Positions 41,442 through 50,833 are shown, counted from the first letter of the stretch. The stretch is 64,000 nt of DNA from Rhizobium leguminosarum bv. trifolii WSM1325 (GCA_000023185.1 CP001626.1:124001-188000); one strand, 5' to 3'. Notes: generated by a model not told the origin, from the letters alone. Made by a program: numbers and translations.

Positions 41442-43403
41442 ATGACCGCTAATCTTAAATCCGTAACCGGGGCAGCTGCAGTTGTAGCCGGCGTCTTGGC
41501 AGCCTGCTTCTGTCACCCAGTCTGGTCGCAGGAGGCCGAACATACTGATATCGGGGATCTCGACAAAGAAAAAGCCGCGCAGCTTTTCCCGAAACAGCGG
41601 CCTTATTCGCCTTACGCCGACAGAAATTTTCCAACGCGCCCCTTCTTTGGGGACACGCACCTTCACACCTCATTTTCGATGGATGCCGGAGCCTTCGGCG
41701 CGAGGATAGGTCCTCGGGACGCATATCGGTTTGCCAGGGGCGAACAGATCACAGCTTCCTCGGGACAGCCTGCGAAGCTTTCGCGTCCTCTGGACTTCCT
41801 GGTGGTCGCGGACCACTCCGACAACATGGGATTCTTCCCCGATCTGTTTGCCGGCAAACCAAACTTGCTCGCCGATCCGACGGGGCGCAAATGGTACGAC
41901 ATGTTGCAATCGGGCAAGGGCGCGGGCGCCGCGATCGAAATTATTGTCGCGTTCTCCCACGGCAAGTTCCCGAAAGACCTCATGTATTTTCCGGGAACCG
42001 ACTCCTATCGAAGCGCCTGGCAGGACACGGTCGCTGCCGCAGAAGAATTCAACGAGCCGAACCGCTTCACGGCCTTCATCGGTTATGAATGGACCTCGAA
42101 TACCAACGGCAACAACCTGCATCGCAATGTTATTTTCCGTGACAATGCTGACAAGGCAAGCCAGGTCGAGCCGTTCACTGTGTATCCGCCATTTGGCAGC
42201 GACAATCCTGCCGATCTTTGGAAATGGATGGCGGCCTACGAGCAGAAGACGGGAGGTCGGGTGCTGGCAATCGCGCATAACGGCAATCTCAGCAATGGCC
42301 TGATGTTTCCCATCGTCGAGCAGTTCGGCAAGAAGATCGACGTGGATTATCTCCAGACCCGCGCCAAGTGGGAACGTCTCTACGAAGTGGCGCAAACCAA
42401 GGGATCAGGTGAGGCACACCCCTTCCTGTCGCCGAACGACGAGTTCGCGGACTTCGAAATCTGGGACAAGGGCAATCTGGACGGTAGTGTGGCCAAGACG
42501 AACGAGATGCTCGAATTCGAGTACGCGCGTTCTGCTTACAAGAACGGGATGAAGCTCGAACAGCAGCTCGGCACCAATCCCTACAAGTTCGGGCTGATCA
42601 GCAGCAGCGACGCCCATACCGGGCTCGCCGCAATGGAGGAAGACAACTTTTTCGGCAAGACGACGCCGCAAGAGCCTAGTCCACATCGCATGACGGCGAC
42701 TTTCGTCGACAACAAACAGACTGGTGTCAAGATCATGGACTGGGAGGTGTCTGCAGCGGGCTACGCGGCCGTGTGGGCCACAGAAAACACCCGGGCCGCT
42801 GTGTGGGATGCTATGCAGCGCAAGGAAACCTATGCGACGACTGGCCCGCGGATGGTGGTTCGCTTCTTCGGAGGATGGGATTTCGAGGCAAAGGACGCGC
42901 AGAACCGTATGCCGGCAGAGATCGGCTATACAAAGGGCGTGCCGATGGGCGGTGATCTCACCGCCGCACCGACCGGCAAGGTGCCGACATTCCTGGTTGC
43001 CGCCCTCAAGGACCCGATCGGAGCAAACCTAGATCGCTACCAGATCGTCAAGGGATGGTTGGACAAGGACGGCAATGCGCAAGAAAAGGTATATGACGTC
43101 GTCTGGTCCGATGACCGGAAACCTGCTGCAGATGGGAAATTGCCTCCTGTCGGCAATACGGTGGATTTATCGACCGCCACGTGGACAAATACGATTGGTG
43201 ATCCCGAACTTATGGCTGTTTGGAAGGACCCGGAATTCGATCCGACGCAGCGGGCGTTCTATTACGGCCGGGTGATCGAAATCCCCACACCCCGATGGAC
43301 TGCCTACGACGCATACCGCTTCGGCGTAAAGCCTCTGCCCGGCACCGCAATGACGCTGCAGGAGCGCGCCCTTACGTCACCGATCTGGTACAACCCGTCA
43401 TGA
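41442..43403 (+). CDS. DUF3604 domain protein, secreted, metal-binding type
   Basis: Predicted periplasmic protein of 653 residues. The signal peptide KSVTGAAAVVAGVLAACFC ends near residue 29 (VWSQ). Motifs GDTHLHTSFSMDAGAFG near residue 70, VADHSDNMGFF near 125, and AHNGNLSNG near 285 line up as the histidine- and aspartate-rich metal sites of PHP-like phosphoesterases, with SSSDAHTGL near 388. The substrate is unknown. It is followed by a parvulin-type isomerase and a HupE-like protein in the same direction; this trio is seen together in several proteobacteria. Repeat copies B and C bracket it. Confidence 0.85.
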   Translation: MTANLKSVTGAAAVVAGVLAACFCHPVWSQEAEHTDIGDLDKEKAAQLFPKQRPYSPYADRNFPTRPFFGDTHLHTSFSMDAGAFGARIGPRDAYRFARGEQITASSGQPAKLSRPLDFLVVADHSDNMGFFPDLFAGKPNLLADPTGRKWYDMLQSGKGAGAAIEIIVAFSHGKFPKDLMYFPGTDSYRSAWQDTVAAAEEFNEPNRFTAFIGYEWTSNTNGNNLHRNVIFRDNADKASQVEPFTVYPPFGSDNPADLWKWMAAYEQKTGGRVLAIAHNGNLSNGLMFPIVEQFGKKIDVDYLQTRAKWERLYEVAQTKGSGEAHPFLSPNDEFADFEIWDKGNLDGSVAKTNEMLEFEYARSAYKNGMKLEQQLGTNPYKFGLISSSDAHTGLAAMEEDNFFGKTTPQEPSPHRMTATFVDNKQTGVKIMDWEVSAAGYAAVWATENTRAAVWDAMQRKETYATTGPRMVVRFFGGWDFEAKDAQNRMPAEIGYTKGVPMGGDLTAAPTGKVPTFLVAALKDPIGANLDRYQIVKGWLDKDGNAQEKVYDVVWSDDRKPAADGKLPPVGNTVDLSTATWTNTIGDPELMAVWKDPEFDPTQRAFYYGRVIEIPTPRWTAYDAYRFGVKPLPGTAMTLQERALTSPIWYNPS

Positions 43404-43495
43404 CGACGTGAACGTGGTAGGATGGCTTGAAAGAGGTGGCGGCGTTCGATTGCCACCTCGTCAATCTGGGAGTCACCCGCGTTTTTCGTACCAGT

Positions 43496-43603
43496 CTAAA
43501 GCGCGTCGCGATCTTTCAGATTCGCTCATCGCGCCTTAGGTCTTGGTTTTTACGCATGTCGTGAGCGCAAAACCGCTGCACATTTTTGCGCGACATGCAT
43601 TAG
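43496..43603. repeat. Palindromic repeat, copy C
   Basis: Begins TAAAGCGCGTCGCGATC and ends CGACATGCATTAG; AAAACCGCTGCACATTTTT is shared with copy B. It is in direct orientation to B, 2.5 kb apart, flanking the DUF3604 gene, and ends 26 bases before the isomerase start. Confidence 0.75.
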
Positions 43604-43629
43604 CAATCAATGGCCGGAGGGCCTGCCTC

Positions 43630-44514
43630 ATGCTCATCCGTAAAGTCCTGGTTGAACCCCTGTTCCACTTCCTGATTCTTGGCGTCGTCGTCTTCAGCCT
43701 CTATACGCTGACACGTCAGCCTATGACTGTTGGAGAGGATCTGGCCATCGTTGTCGACGAGGGCCAACTCGCACGCATGTTCGACACCTATTCCCGCACC
43801 TGGCAACGTCCACCGACGGAGGACGAATTGAAGGGACTCGTCGAGGGTTACATCAAGGAGGAAATCTTCTACCGCGAGGGTCAGAAGATGGGTCTCGCCC
43901 AGGACGATACCGTCTTCCGGCGGCGCATGCAGCAGAAGATGGAATTTCTGCTCGAGCCAAGCGTCGAGGAGCTGGCGCCAAAACCGGGGGAACTCGAAGC
44001 CTATTTCACGGCGCATGCGCAAGACTACCGGCTGCCTGAAAAGCTCGCCTTCCGGCAGATATTTTTCAGGAGCGAACGCACGGGTGACAAAGGCGATCTG
44101 AGCGCAACCGCGGTGCTTTCGAAACTCAAATCCGACGCCGCGTCGATTGATATGACCTCTCTCGGCGACTCCTCGCTCCTGCCGGAGAGGACGGCGCTCA
44201 GCGACGCCGAACTGATCGCGACCAGCTTCGGTCAAGACTTCGTGTCCGAATTGGCGTCCGCGCCTGAAAACCGATGGTACGGGCCGATCCGGTCGGCATA
44301 CGGCGCTCATCTCGTCTTCGTTTCAGAACGGCTCATGAGCCATCCGCTCGCACTTTCCGACGCTGGGACCGCAGTGCTTGCAGATTGGGAAAGTGCCCGA
44401 CGCAAAGACATCGCTGACGCACACTATGCGGCGATGAAGAAGCGGTACGACATCGAGATCAACTGGCCGCGAGACATCGACACATCGCCGATCAAGACAT
44501 CGAGTCTGCCATGA
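43630..44514 (+). CDS. Membrane-anchored parvulin-type peptidyl-prolyl isomerase
   Basis: A 294-residue protein with an N-terminal anchor (LFHFLILGVVVFSLYTL, residues 11-27) and a periplasmic chaperone region. The SurA/PpiD-like N-terminal domain covers about 45-125 (EDELKGLVEGYIKEEIFYREGQ in parts) and a parvulin rotamase domain about 130-260, where GPIRSAYGAHLVFVSER fits the conserved PPIase end. Start is ATG 43630 (MLIRKVLVEP). It overlaps the HupE-like gene by 4 bases, so it is in one operon with it. It may fold the upstream DUF3604 protein. Confidence 0.8.
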   Translation: MLIRKVLVEPLFHFLILGVVVFSLYTLTRQPMTVGEDLAIVVDEGQLARMFDTYSRTWQRPPTEDELKGLVEGYIKEEIFYREGQKMGLAQDDTVFRRRMQQKMEFLLEPSVEELAPKPGELEAYFTAHAQDYRLPEKLAFRQIFFRSERTGDKGDLSATAVLSKLKSDAASIDMTSLGDSSLLPERTALSDAELIATSFGQDFVSELASAPENRWYGPIRSAYGAHLVFVSERLMSHPLALSDAGTAVLADWESARRKDIADAHYAAMKKRYDIEINWPRDIDTSPIKTSSLP

Positions 44515-45497
44515 GCCGCATCCTCGGTCTGTTTTTTGGGTGTTTACTTTGGGCCACTTGTACTGCCAACGCCCATGAACTTCGCCCGGCCTTTCTCGAA
44601 ATCAACGAGATCGCGCCGGAAAGCTATGCGATCACCTGGAAGGTGCCGGCGCGCGGTGAATACAAAATGGCATTGTCCGTTCACTTGCCGGACGCTTGCC
44701 AGCAGATGACCGACCCGGTCGGAGGCTATATCGACACTGCCTATGTCAGCCGATGGCAAGTAAAATGCCCAGGCGGGCTCAGTGGCAAAACTGTATTCAT
44801 CGGCGGACTATCATCGACATTTACCGATGCGCTGGCAAAGCTAACCAACCTGGACGACACGACCCAAACAAGCCGCATCGCCCCTTCCGATCCGAACTTG
44901 ACGATCGCTAAAAGCCTGACGCCCTGGGGCACGGCAAAGACCTATTTCTTCCTCGGCGTCCAGCATATCCTGGAAGGCGTCGATCACCTGCTGTTTGTCT
45001 TTGCTCTGTTGCTGCTGATCCGCAACCCGCGAATGCTGCTGCTTACCATCACCTCATTTACCGTGGCGCATTCGATCACGCTTGCAATCGCCTCGCTGGA
45101 CGTCGCCCGACTCCCACAGCCGCCCGTCGAGGCGCTGATCGCATTGAGCATCATGTTCGTCGCTGCCGAGATCATCCGAAGCGGTCGCGGCAGGCGCAAT
45201 CTTTCCAGCCGTTATCCCTGGATTATCAGTTTCGTGTTTGGCCTCTTGCATGGCTTCGGCTTTGCCGGCGCCCTGCGGGAAATCGGCCTTCCACAGAAAG
45301 ATGTGCCTTTGGCCCTGTTCACGTTCAATCTGGGGGTGGAAGCCGGTCAACTGGCTTTCGTCGCGATTGCACTGCTCGCCGTGGCCAGCTTTAGGCTTGT
45401 ACGTTTATTTGATTTTTCGCGCATGCACTTCTGGCTTGCCTACCTGATCGGCACCGTCTCGGCCTTCTGGTTCGTGCAGCGTGTGGCTGGTTTTTAG
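44511..45497 (+). CDS. HupE/UreJ family membrane protein with extracytoplasmic domain
   Basis: A 328-residue protein. A signal peptide (FGCLLWATCTANA, cleaved near 22) is followed by an extracytoplasmic beta-rich domain of about 120 residues and, from residue 145, six or seven helices of the HupE/UreJ family, with FLGVQHILEGVDHLLFVFALLLL around 147-169 and VFGLLHGFGFAGAL near 245. The His and Asp in the HxxxGxDHxLF block are expected metal-handling positions. Nickel or another metal is likely. It ends the DUF3604 operon and is followed by a repeat. Confidence 0.82.
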   Translation: MSRILGLFFGCLLWATCTANAHELRPAFLEINEIAPESYAITWKVPARGEYKMALSVHLPDACQQMTDPVGGYIDTAYVSRWQVKCPGGLSGKTVFIGGLSSTFTDALAKLTNLDDTTQTSRIAPSDPNLTIAKSLTPWGTAKTYFFLGVQHILEGVDHLLFVFALLLLIRNPRMLLLTITSFTVAHSITLAIASLDVARLPQPPVEALIALSIMFVAAEIIRSGRGRRNLSSRYPWIISFVFGLLHGFGFAGALREIGLPQKDVPLALFTFNLGVEAGQLAFVAIALLAVASFRLVRLFDFSRMHFWLAYLIGTVSAFWFVQRVAGF

Positions 45498-45514
45498 CCG
45501 ACAAATCGCCACTA

Positions 45515-45615
45515 GCGCATCGGCCTGAAAATCAGAATCGGTTTTCAGGCCGATGCGTCGATTCAAAATGTTACAGCGTCCTTTTCGCATCTGAAAAGAC
45601 ACGCGGCAGCTGTAA
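45515..45615. repeat. Palindromic repeat, different family, two hairpins
   Basis: GCATCGGCCTGAAAA (45517-45531) mirrors TTTTCAGGCCGATGC (45542-45556). Then TTACAGC (45571-45577) mirrors GCTGTAA (45609-45615) around GTCCTTTT...AAAAGAC. This two-part layout is a well-known rhizobial intergenic repeat. It lies between the convergent HupE-like genes and can serve as a two-way terminator. Confidence 0.7.
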
Positions 45616-45662
45616 TGGCGCTTTTGACCAAGCGCCTGGGCATCATCTGTCTTGCCGGCGGC

Positions 45663-46262
45663 TCAGATCACGCCCGTCAGGATGCCGACACCGGCAACAG
45701 CGGCGAGGCCGCCGGCCGTCCGCACGACGAAGGGACCCTGACGCTCACCGATGCTGGCGATCAGTAAGCCGAGACCGAGGCCGGCGGCATGGAGAAGCGC
45801 GGTCGCGAACATGAAGCCGGCGGCATAGGCGGCACCACCGGCGTCTTCCGGCATTTCCGCGCCGTGCGCATGCCCGTGGAAGATCGCGAAGAGACCGACG
45901 ATACCCATCGCTACCGCAGTCGGAGCCTTGACGTTGAGCGCCACGATTGCGCCGAGGACGATGACGGAAAGCGCAATGCCAACTTCAACGAAGGGAAGGT
46001 TCACGCCTGCTATACCGAGCCCGCCGCCGACAGCCATGACAAGGACGAAGGTCGCCGGCACGAGCCCGACCGCACGGCCGCCGAGCTGGAATGCGAAAAC
46101 ACCGACCATCACCATGGCAAGGATATGGTCGAGACCGGAAATAGGATGGCTGAAGCCGTGCATGAAGCCAGAGGTCTGACCGACACCGGTATGAGCATAG
46201 GCAACGGCCGGAAGTGCTGCGGCGGCAAGGGCGAACAAACCGGTCTTTAATGCTGATTTCAT
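45663..46262 (-). CDS. hupE: HupE/UreJ family metal (nickel) permease
   Basis: A 199-residue membrane protein of the HupE/UreJ size. A signal peptide (LFALAAAALPAVAYA, cut near 22) is followed by HTGVGQTSGFMHGFSHPISGLDHILAMVMVGVFA, containing the HX5DH-type metal motif, and by an internal histidine cluster FAIFHGHAHGAEMP near residue 130. These are the marks of HupE, which supplies Ni2+ for [NiFe] hydrogenase or urease. No hydrogenase or urease gene is in the window. It is convergent with the HupE-like gene at 44511. Start at ATG 46262. Confidence 0.9.
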   Translation of the reverse strand: MKSALKTGLFALAAAALPAVAYAHTGVGQTSGFMHGFSHPISGLDHILAMVMVGVFAFQLGGRAVGLVPATFVLVMAVGGGLGIAGVNLPFVEVGIALSVIVLGAIVALNVKAPTAVAMGIVGLFAIFHGHAHGAEMPEDAGGAAYAAGFMFATALLHAAGLGLGLLIASIGERQGPFVVRTAGGLAAVAGVGILTGVI

Positions 46263-46540
46263 TGTTCGATTCCCTTGAGTTTTGAAGATCCTGCGGCCGC
46301 CGAACACCGGGCATGGTTCTAAAGTCGCGGGGACTAGGCTAATTCAAAGAATTTATACCGTCAAATAAAAACGCCAAGAAATACCAAGCCAATTCAACTG
46401 CTTATCTGATAGGCAAATGCCACTTTCGATAGCTTCTCCCGGCGCGCCGCGCCTCAAGATCGAACTGGAAACAACTCCGCACAGAGGCTATCAATCGTCC
46501 GGCAGAGACGGCGCAGACTGCCGCGATGGAGGAGACGCCC

Positions 46541-47572
46541 ATGACGAATACCGAACGGCCGCTGGCGATCAGCGCGCCCGAGCCGCGCACGCTCGATCTG
46601 ATCTTCAGCGACAAGGCGCGCGCCGAACTGCAGGAGAAATATGAGATCGTCGAGGCCGACCCCGAGAACATCGCCGGGCTCGGCGACGACATCCTCGGCA
46701 GGGCACGCTACATCATCGGCCAGCCGCCACTTTCGGCCGAAACGCTAGCCAGAATGCCGGCCTTGCGCTCGATCCTCAACGTCGAAAGCAATCTGCTCAA
46801 CAACATGCCCTATGAGGTGCTCTTCCAACGCGGCATCCATGTCGTGACGACAGGGCAGGTCTTTGCCGAGCCGGTCGCCGAAATCGGCATCGGTTTCGCG
46901 CTGGCCTTAGCGCGCGGCATCGTCGATGCGGATGTCGCTTTCCGCCAGGGCACGGAACTCTGGGGCGGCGAGGGAAATGCAAGCGCGCGGCTGATCGCCG
47001 GCTCCGAGATCGGCATCGTCGGCTTCGGCGATCTCGGCAAAGCGCTGCGCCGGGTCCTGTCCGGCTTCAGAGCCAAGATCCGGGTGTTCGATCCCTGGCT
47101 GCCACAATCGATCCTCGAGGAGAACGGCGTCGAGCCTGCAAGCCTCGATGACGTCCTGACAAAGAGCGATTTTGTCTTCGTCGCCGCTGCCGTGACCAGC
47201 GAGAACAGGGGATTTCTCAGCGCTGAGGCCTTCGCCAGCATGCGCAAGGGCGCGGCCTTCATCCTGCTCAGCCGCGCCGATGTCATCGATTTCGATGCGT
47301 TGATGGCAGCTGTCTCTTCAGGCCATATCGTCGCGGCGAGCGACGTCTACCCTGAGGAACCGTTGCCACCCGATCATCCGGTGCGGAGCCTAAAGGGTTT
47401 CATCCGCTCGGCGCATAGGGCCGGCGCCCTCGACAGTGCCTTCAAGAAGATGGGCGACATGGTGCTCGAAGACATGGACCTGATGGATCGCGGCCTGCCG
47501 CCGATGCGCTGCAAGCGGGCGGAACGCGAGACGGTCTCCCGCATGCGTTCCAAACCGGTCGCGGTGAATTAG
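46541..47572 (+). CDS. D-isomer-specific 2-hydroxyacid dehydrogenase family protein
   Basis: NAD(P)-dependent dehydrogenase-like protein of 343 residues. The nucleotide domain holds SEIGIVGFGDLGKALRRVLSGF near 150-172, an almost canonical GxGxxG. FVAAAVTSENRGFLSAEAF near 210 carries the substrate-adjacent positions; DVYPEEPLPPDHPVRSL near 270 and IRSAHRAGAL with the catalytic His near 290 follow. I use ATG 46541 with GGAGGA 8-13 bases upstream. Substrate unknown. Its stop codon lies inside a repeat (47571-47676). Confidence 0.87.
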   Translation: MTNTERPLAISAPEPRTLDLIFSDKARAELQEKYEIVEADPENIAGLGDDILGRARYIIGQPPLSAETLARMPALRSILNVESNLLNNMPYEVLFQRGIHVVTTGQVFAEPVAEIGIGFALALARGIVDADVAFRQGTELWGGEGNASARLIAGSEIGIVGFGDLGKALRRVLSGFRAKIRVFDPWLPQSILEENGVEPASLDDVLTKSDFVFVAAAVTSENRGFLSAEAFASMRKGAAFILLSRADVIDFDALMAAVSSGHIVAASDVYPEEPLPPDHPVRSLKGFIRSAHRAGALDSAFKKMGDMVLEDMDLMDRGLPPMRCKRAERETVSRMRSKPVAVN

Positions 47573-47676
47573 AGCATGTCGCGCAAAAGTGTGGAGCGGT
47601 TTTGCGATACCGCCTACGCAAAAGCAAAGATCTAAAGCGCGAGGCGAATCTGAAAGATCGCCACGCGCTTTAGAGC
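47571..47676. repeat. Palindromic repeat, copy D, inverted relative to B and C
   Basis: AGAGCATGTCGCGCAAAAG at the start and CGCCACGCGCTTTAGAGC at the end are the reverse complement of copies B and C. It begins within the stop codon of the dehydrogenase gene, so insertion may have set that gene's last codons. Confidence 0.75.
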
Positions 47677-47700
47677 AAAATACCGATTTGGCGCGTCGCT

Positions 47701-48696
47701 TTAGGCGGCGCGCTGCTCGGCACCCTGGATCGCCGCAAGCTTCCAGTCAGCGCCGGACTTGCGCACGAAAGTCCAAACCTCGGTGCTCTCGCTTGGACGG
47801 CGATCGTCGCCGGAAACGACGCGGCCGCTGTCGCGCTCGACCATGGCGTCGATCGAGGAATAACGCATGGCGAGCGTCGCATATTCCTGGCCGTCCTCGC
47901 GCCAGGCCTCGGCAATATCGCCCTGCAGCAGCTTGACATCGGAGACGCGGTTGCGCACGCCGTTGGTGGCATTTTCGCCGAGTTCCTCAGCGAGATAGGA
48001 CATCGCCTCGAGCGTCGTCAGCCGGCGCAAGGTACCGTAATCCTCGGCGCCGTAAGCGGTCTGCACTTGGGTCAGCAGTTCCTCGAACTGATCGAGATCG
48101 GCTTGCGCCAGCCCGATCTCGTCGCTCGGCCGATTGCCGCGCGACTGCCCGCCGAAACCGCCCCCCGAACCGATCGTCGGGATCTGGAACGACGACTTAT
48201 TCGTGGGCGACATGTTATAGGACCGGCTCTGGCCTCCGACGCCGTAGGAAGGCTGGCGGCGGTTGGCGAAATAACGCATGGCGAGCATGACGGCGCCGCC
48301 GATCAGCGCGATCTGCAACAGCATGCCGAGCAAGCCGAAGCCGCCGCCGAAACCGTGACCGAGCAGCATGCCGAGAAGGCCGCCGGCAATCAGGCCGCCG
48401 ATCATCGAACGGCCGAAACCGCCGAACAAGCCAGGGCGCTGGGCGCCGAGAGGCTGCTGCGCGGTGGCAGGTGCCGTGGTCTGCGAACGCGGCGTCATCG
48501 ACCGTTCGATCGGTGCTGTGGCCCCAGGTGCGGTGCTGGTGACCGGCGGAGCCTGGAAGGTGCGCGTGCCGCGGCTTCCGAAACCGCCGCTGCCGGCGCG
48601 GCGCGCTTCTGCATCGTCAAGGGAAGCAAAAACGGTAGCGCTCGTCAGTGCGGCAATGGCCGCGATCTTGGCAAAACGCGAAACGGCACTCGGCAT
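47701..48696 (-). CDS. Tim44-domain membrane protein
   Basis: A 331-residue protein with a signal-anchor (FAKIAAIAALTSATVFASL), a low-complexity Pro/Thr/Ala segment (about 45-85), a glycine-rich membrane region GLLGMLLGHGFGGGFGLLGML near 105-125, and a C-terminal Tim44-like domain from about residue 190 (LDQFEELLTQVQTAYGAEDY), an NTF2-like fold implicated in membrane-associated assembly. Start at ATG 48696 with AGGAGATCAGGA upstream. It is monocistronic, or with the YbaK gene upstream. Function not established. Confidence 0.85.
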   Translation of the reverse strand: MPSAVSRFAKIAAIAALTSATVFASLDDAEARRAGSGGFGSRGTRTFQAPPVTSTAPGATAPIERSMTPRSQTTAPATAQQPLGAQRPGLFGGFGRSMIGGLIAGGLLGMLLGHGFGGGFGLLGMLLQIALIGGAVMLAMRYFANRRQPSYGVGGQSRSYNMSPTNKSSFQIPTIGSGGGFGGQSRGNRPSDEIGLAQADLDQFEELLTQVQTAYGAEDYGTLRRLTTLEAMSYLAEELGENATNGVRNRVSDVKLLQGDIAEAWREDGQEYATLAMRYSSIDAMVERDSGRVVSGDDRRPSESTEVWTFVRKSGADWKLAAIQGAEQRAA

Positions 48697-48780
48697 TCCT
48701 GATCTCCTGTCATGCACAATCACGGCATATCGAGAGCTAATATAGGTACTCTTTCCCGAGTGTGAAGCTCTCCGGATGCG

Positions 48781-49239
48781 TTACTGGCAGACATCGACCC
48801 AGTTGGCGCCAGTCAGCTCAGCCAGCCGTCCGGTTTCGATGCGTACGGCCGAGTTGGTCGAGCCGGCGGCCGGCACGACTTCATCGAAGCGTTTCAGCGA
48901 GATATCGCAATAGATGGGCAGCGGCGAGGGCAGGCCGAAGGGGCAGACGCCGCCGACCGGATGGCTGGTGACTGCCACAACCTCTTCGGCATCGAGCATG
49001 CGCCCCTTGGCTCCAAACGTGTCCTTGAACTTGCGATTGTCGAGCCGCGCCGTGCCGCCGGCTACGACCAGCATCATCTGCTCGCCGACGCGCAGGCAAA
49101 TCGTCTTGGCGATCTGGGCCGGCTCGACGCCATGGGCTTCGGCGGCAAGCGCAACCGTCGAGGAGCTCTCGGAGGTTTCAATGATTTCGATATCGGGTGC
49201 GTGGGCGCTGAGGAAGGCGCGGACAGATTCAAGGCTCAT
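48781..49239 (-). CDS. YbaK/EbsC family aminoacyl-tRNA deacylase
   Basis: A 152-residue cytosolic protein of the YbaK/ProX family, which hydrolyses mischarged tRNA such as Cys-tRNAPro. The core AKTICLRVGEQMMLVVAGGTARLDNRKFK (about 43-72 in parts) and the C-terminal GGVCPFGLPSPLPIYCDISLKRFD near 95-118 match the family, including the conserved GGVxPFG loop. An ATG at 49239 is preceded by a plain leader. Substrate specificity among family members is not decided. Confidence 0.9.
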   Translation of the reverse strand: MSLESVRAFLSAHAPDIEIIETSESSSTVALAAEAHGVEPAQIAKTICLRVGEQMMLVVAGGTARLDNRKFKDTFGAKGRMLDAEEVVAVTSHPVGGVCPFGLPSPLPIYCDISLKRFDEVVPAAGSTNSAVRIETGRLAELTGANWVDVCQ

Positions 49240-49486
49240 GACATGATGCTAGCCCAGGAAATACGCAATTTGAAGCGTAAAAGACGCCTGCCGAAAACCG
49301 CCGCTTGCAAGTCGCGCGGACATCGTCATAATAATTTTGCACACGTGCTCAATTTTGTCATTCGGCCGTTACGTTCAACCCCTAGAGCGGGATACGCCAC
49401 GTTTTCGTGGGGTTTCGGAACGGTCATCATCAGCAGTGCTGACCCGTCAAGAGGCCTCACACTGCTCTTCTAGGGAGACGAAGAAG

Positions 49487-50833
49487 ATGACTATTTTGCC
49501 GACACTGAAATCCCTTGCCGTCGCAGCCGCCATCCTGGCGTCGACCTCTGCAATTGCACTCGCCAAGGACGTTCACATCAGCGTCTGGGCCGGCGGCACC
49601 GGCCCGAACGACGTCTATCGCCTCGACGCCATCGAGATCGCAGCCCAGCAGCTGCAGCGTGAAGCCGCTCTTAAGGGCGAAGACCTGAAGATCACCGTCG
49701 AGAAGAAGCCTTATTCGGCCTGGGAGGACTTCAAGCAGGCGCTGACCCTTGCCGCCGAAGCCAAGACCGCTCCGAATATCGTCGTAAGCGGCCATGAAGA
49801 CATAGCACCCTGGTCGCAGGCCGGGCTGATCGTACCGATCGAGGATTATGTCGATCTCGACTCTTGGCCTCTCAGCGACATCTATGAAAACCTGTTGCAG
49901 ATCGCGTCCTATAACGGCACCGTCTACGGTATCCCGCAGGACGCCGAATCCCGTCCGATGTTCTTCTGGAAGCCTTACATGAAGGCGATCGGCTACAGCG
50001 ACGCCGATCTGGATGCGCTGCCGCAGAGCGTGCAGGACGGCAAGTACACCATGAAGAACCTGCTCGAAGACGCCAAGAAGATGCAGGATAAGGGCCTCGT
50101 CCAGCCCGGCTATGGTTTCTATCCGCGCACCAGCAACGGCCCTGATTACTGGCAGTTTTACACCAGCTTCGGCGGCACGATGGAAGAAGGCGGCAAGCTC
50201 GTTTTCGACAAGGCCGCGATGACCCGCACCTATCAGTTCTTCGCCGATGCCGTGAAGAGCGGTGTTACCAAGAAGAACCACATCGGCATGCCGGGCGACC
50301 AGTGGTGGAAGGAAGTCGCCACAGGCAAGGCCGGCATCTGGGACGGCGGCACCTGGCACTATGCTCGCCTTGTCAACCAGGAAGGCCTGAAGGACTTCTT
50401 CGGCAACGTGATCTTCACGCTGATCCCCGCCGGCGAAGGCGGCAAGGCCAACACGCTGACCCATCCGCTCGTCTACCTGCTGACCGCAGGTCACGACCAG
50501 GAAGACACTGAGATCGCCGCCCAGTTGGTTAAGATCGCCTCCGAGCCACGCATCAACGCGCTGCATGCAGTCAAATCGGCCCATCTCGGCATCTCCAAGT
50601 CGGAATCCACCGTCGAATTCTATTCGGCCGACCGCTGGACCCGCGAAGCCACCGAGCGCCTGCTGCCACATGCCAATGCGATGCCGAACAATTCCGATTT
50701 CGGCAAATATTGGAACATCATGTGGAAGAACCTCGAAGCATCCTGGACCGGCGCCAAGACCGTAGACGCCGCGGTCGGTGATGCAGAGAGCGAGCTGAAG
50801 AGCACGCTCGGCGACAAGATCGTCATCCGCTAA
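49487..50833 (+). CDS. ABC transporter substrate-binding protein (CUT1 / Ugp-like)
   Basis: Periplasmic binding protein of 448 residues. A signal peptide LAVAAAILASTSAIALA ends near 25, before KDVHISVWAGGTGPNDVYR. YSAWEDFKQALTLAAEAKTAPNIVVSG near residues 75-100 and PYTSFGG-like aromatic ligands are typical of CUT1 proteins. Preceded by a 250-base leader. It heads a seven-gene operon that includes a GDPD and an inositol-monophosphatase-like protein, so a glycerophosphodiester or phosphorylated polyol is a better guess for the ligand than a plain sugar. Confidence 0.88.
   Translation: MTILPTLKSLAVAAAILASTSAIALAKDVHISVWAGGTGPNDVYRLDAIEIAAQQLQREAALKGEDLKITVEKKPYSAWEDFKQALTLAAEAKTAPNIVVSGHEDIAPWSQAGLIVPIEDYVDLDSWPLSDIYENLLQIASYNGTVYGIPQDAESRPMFFWKPYMKAIGYSDADLDALPQSVQDGKYTMKNLLEDAKKMQDKGLVQPGYGFYPRTSNGPDYWQFYTSFGGTMEEGGKLVFDKAAMTRTYQFFADAVKSGVTKKNHIGMPGDQWWKEVATGKAGIWDGGTWHYARLVNQEGLKDFFGNVIFTLIPAGEGGKANTLTHPLVYLLTAGHDQEDTEIAAQLVKIASEPRINALHAVKSAHLGISKSESTVEFYSADRWTREATERLLPHANAMPNNSDFGKYWNIMWKNLEASWTGAKTVDAAVGDAESELKSTLGDKIVIR

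Noticed and set aside
49240..49486. Leader before the binding-protein gene as a riboswitch
   Set aside because: Only a small CCACG-TTTT-CGTGG hairpin was found; no conserved aptamer motif is visible.
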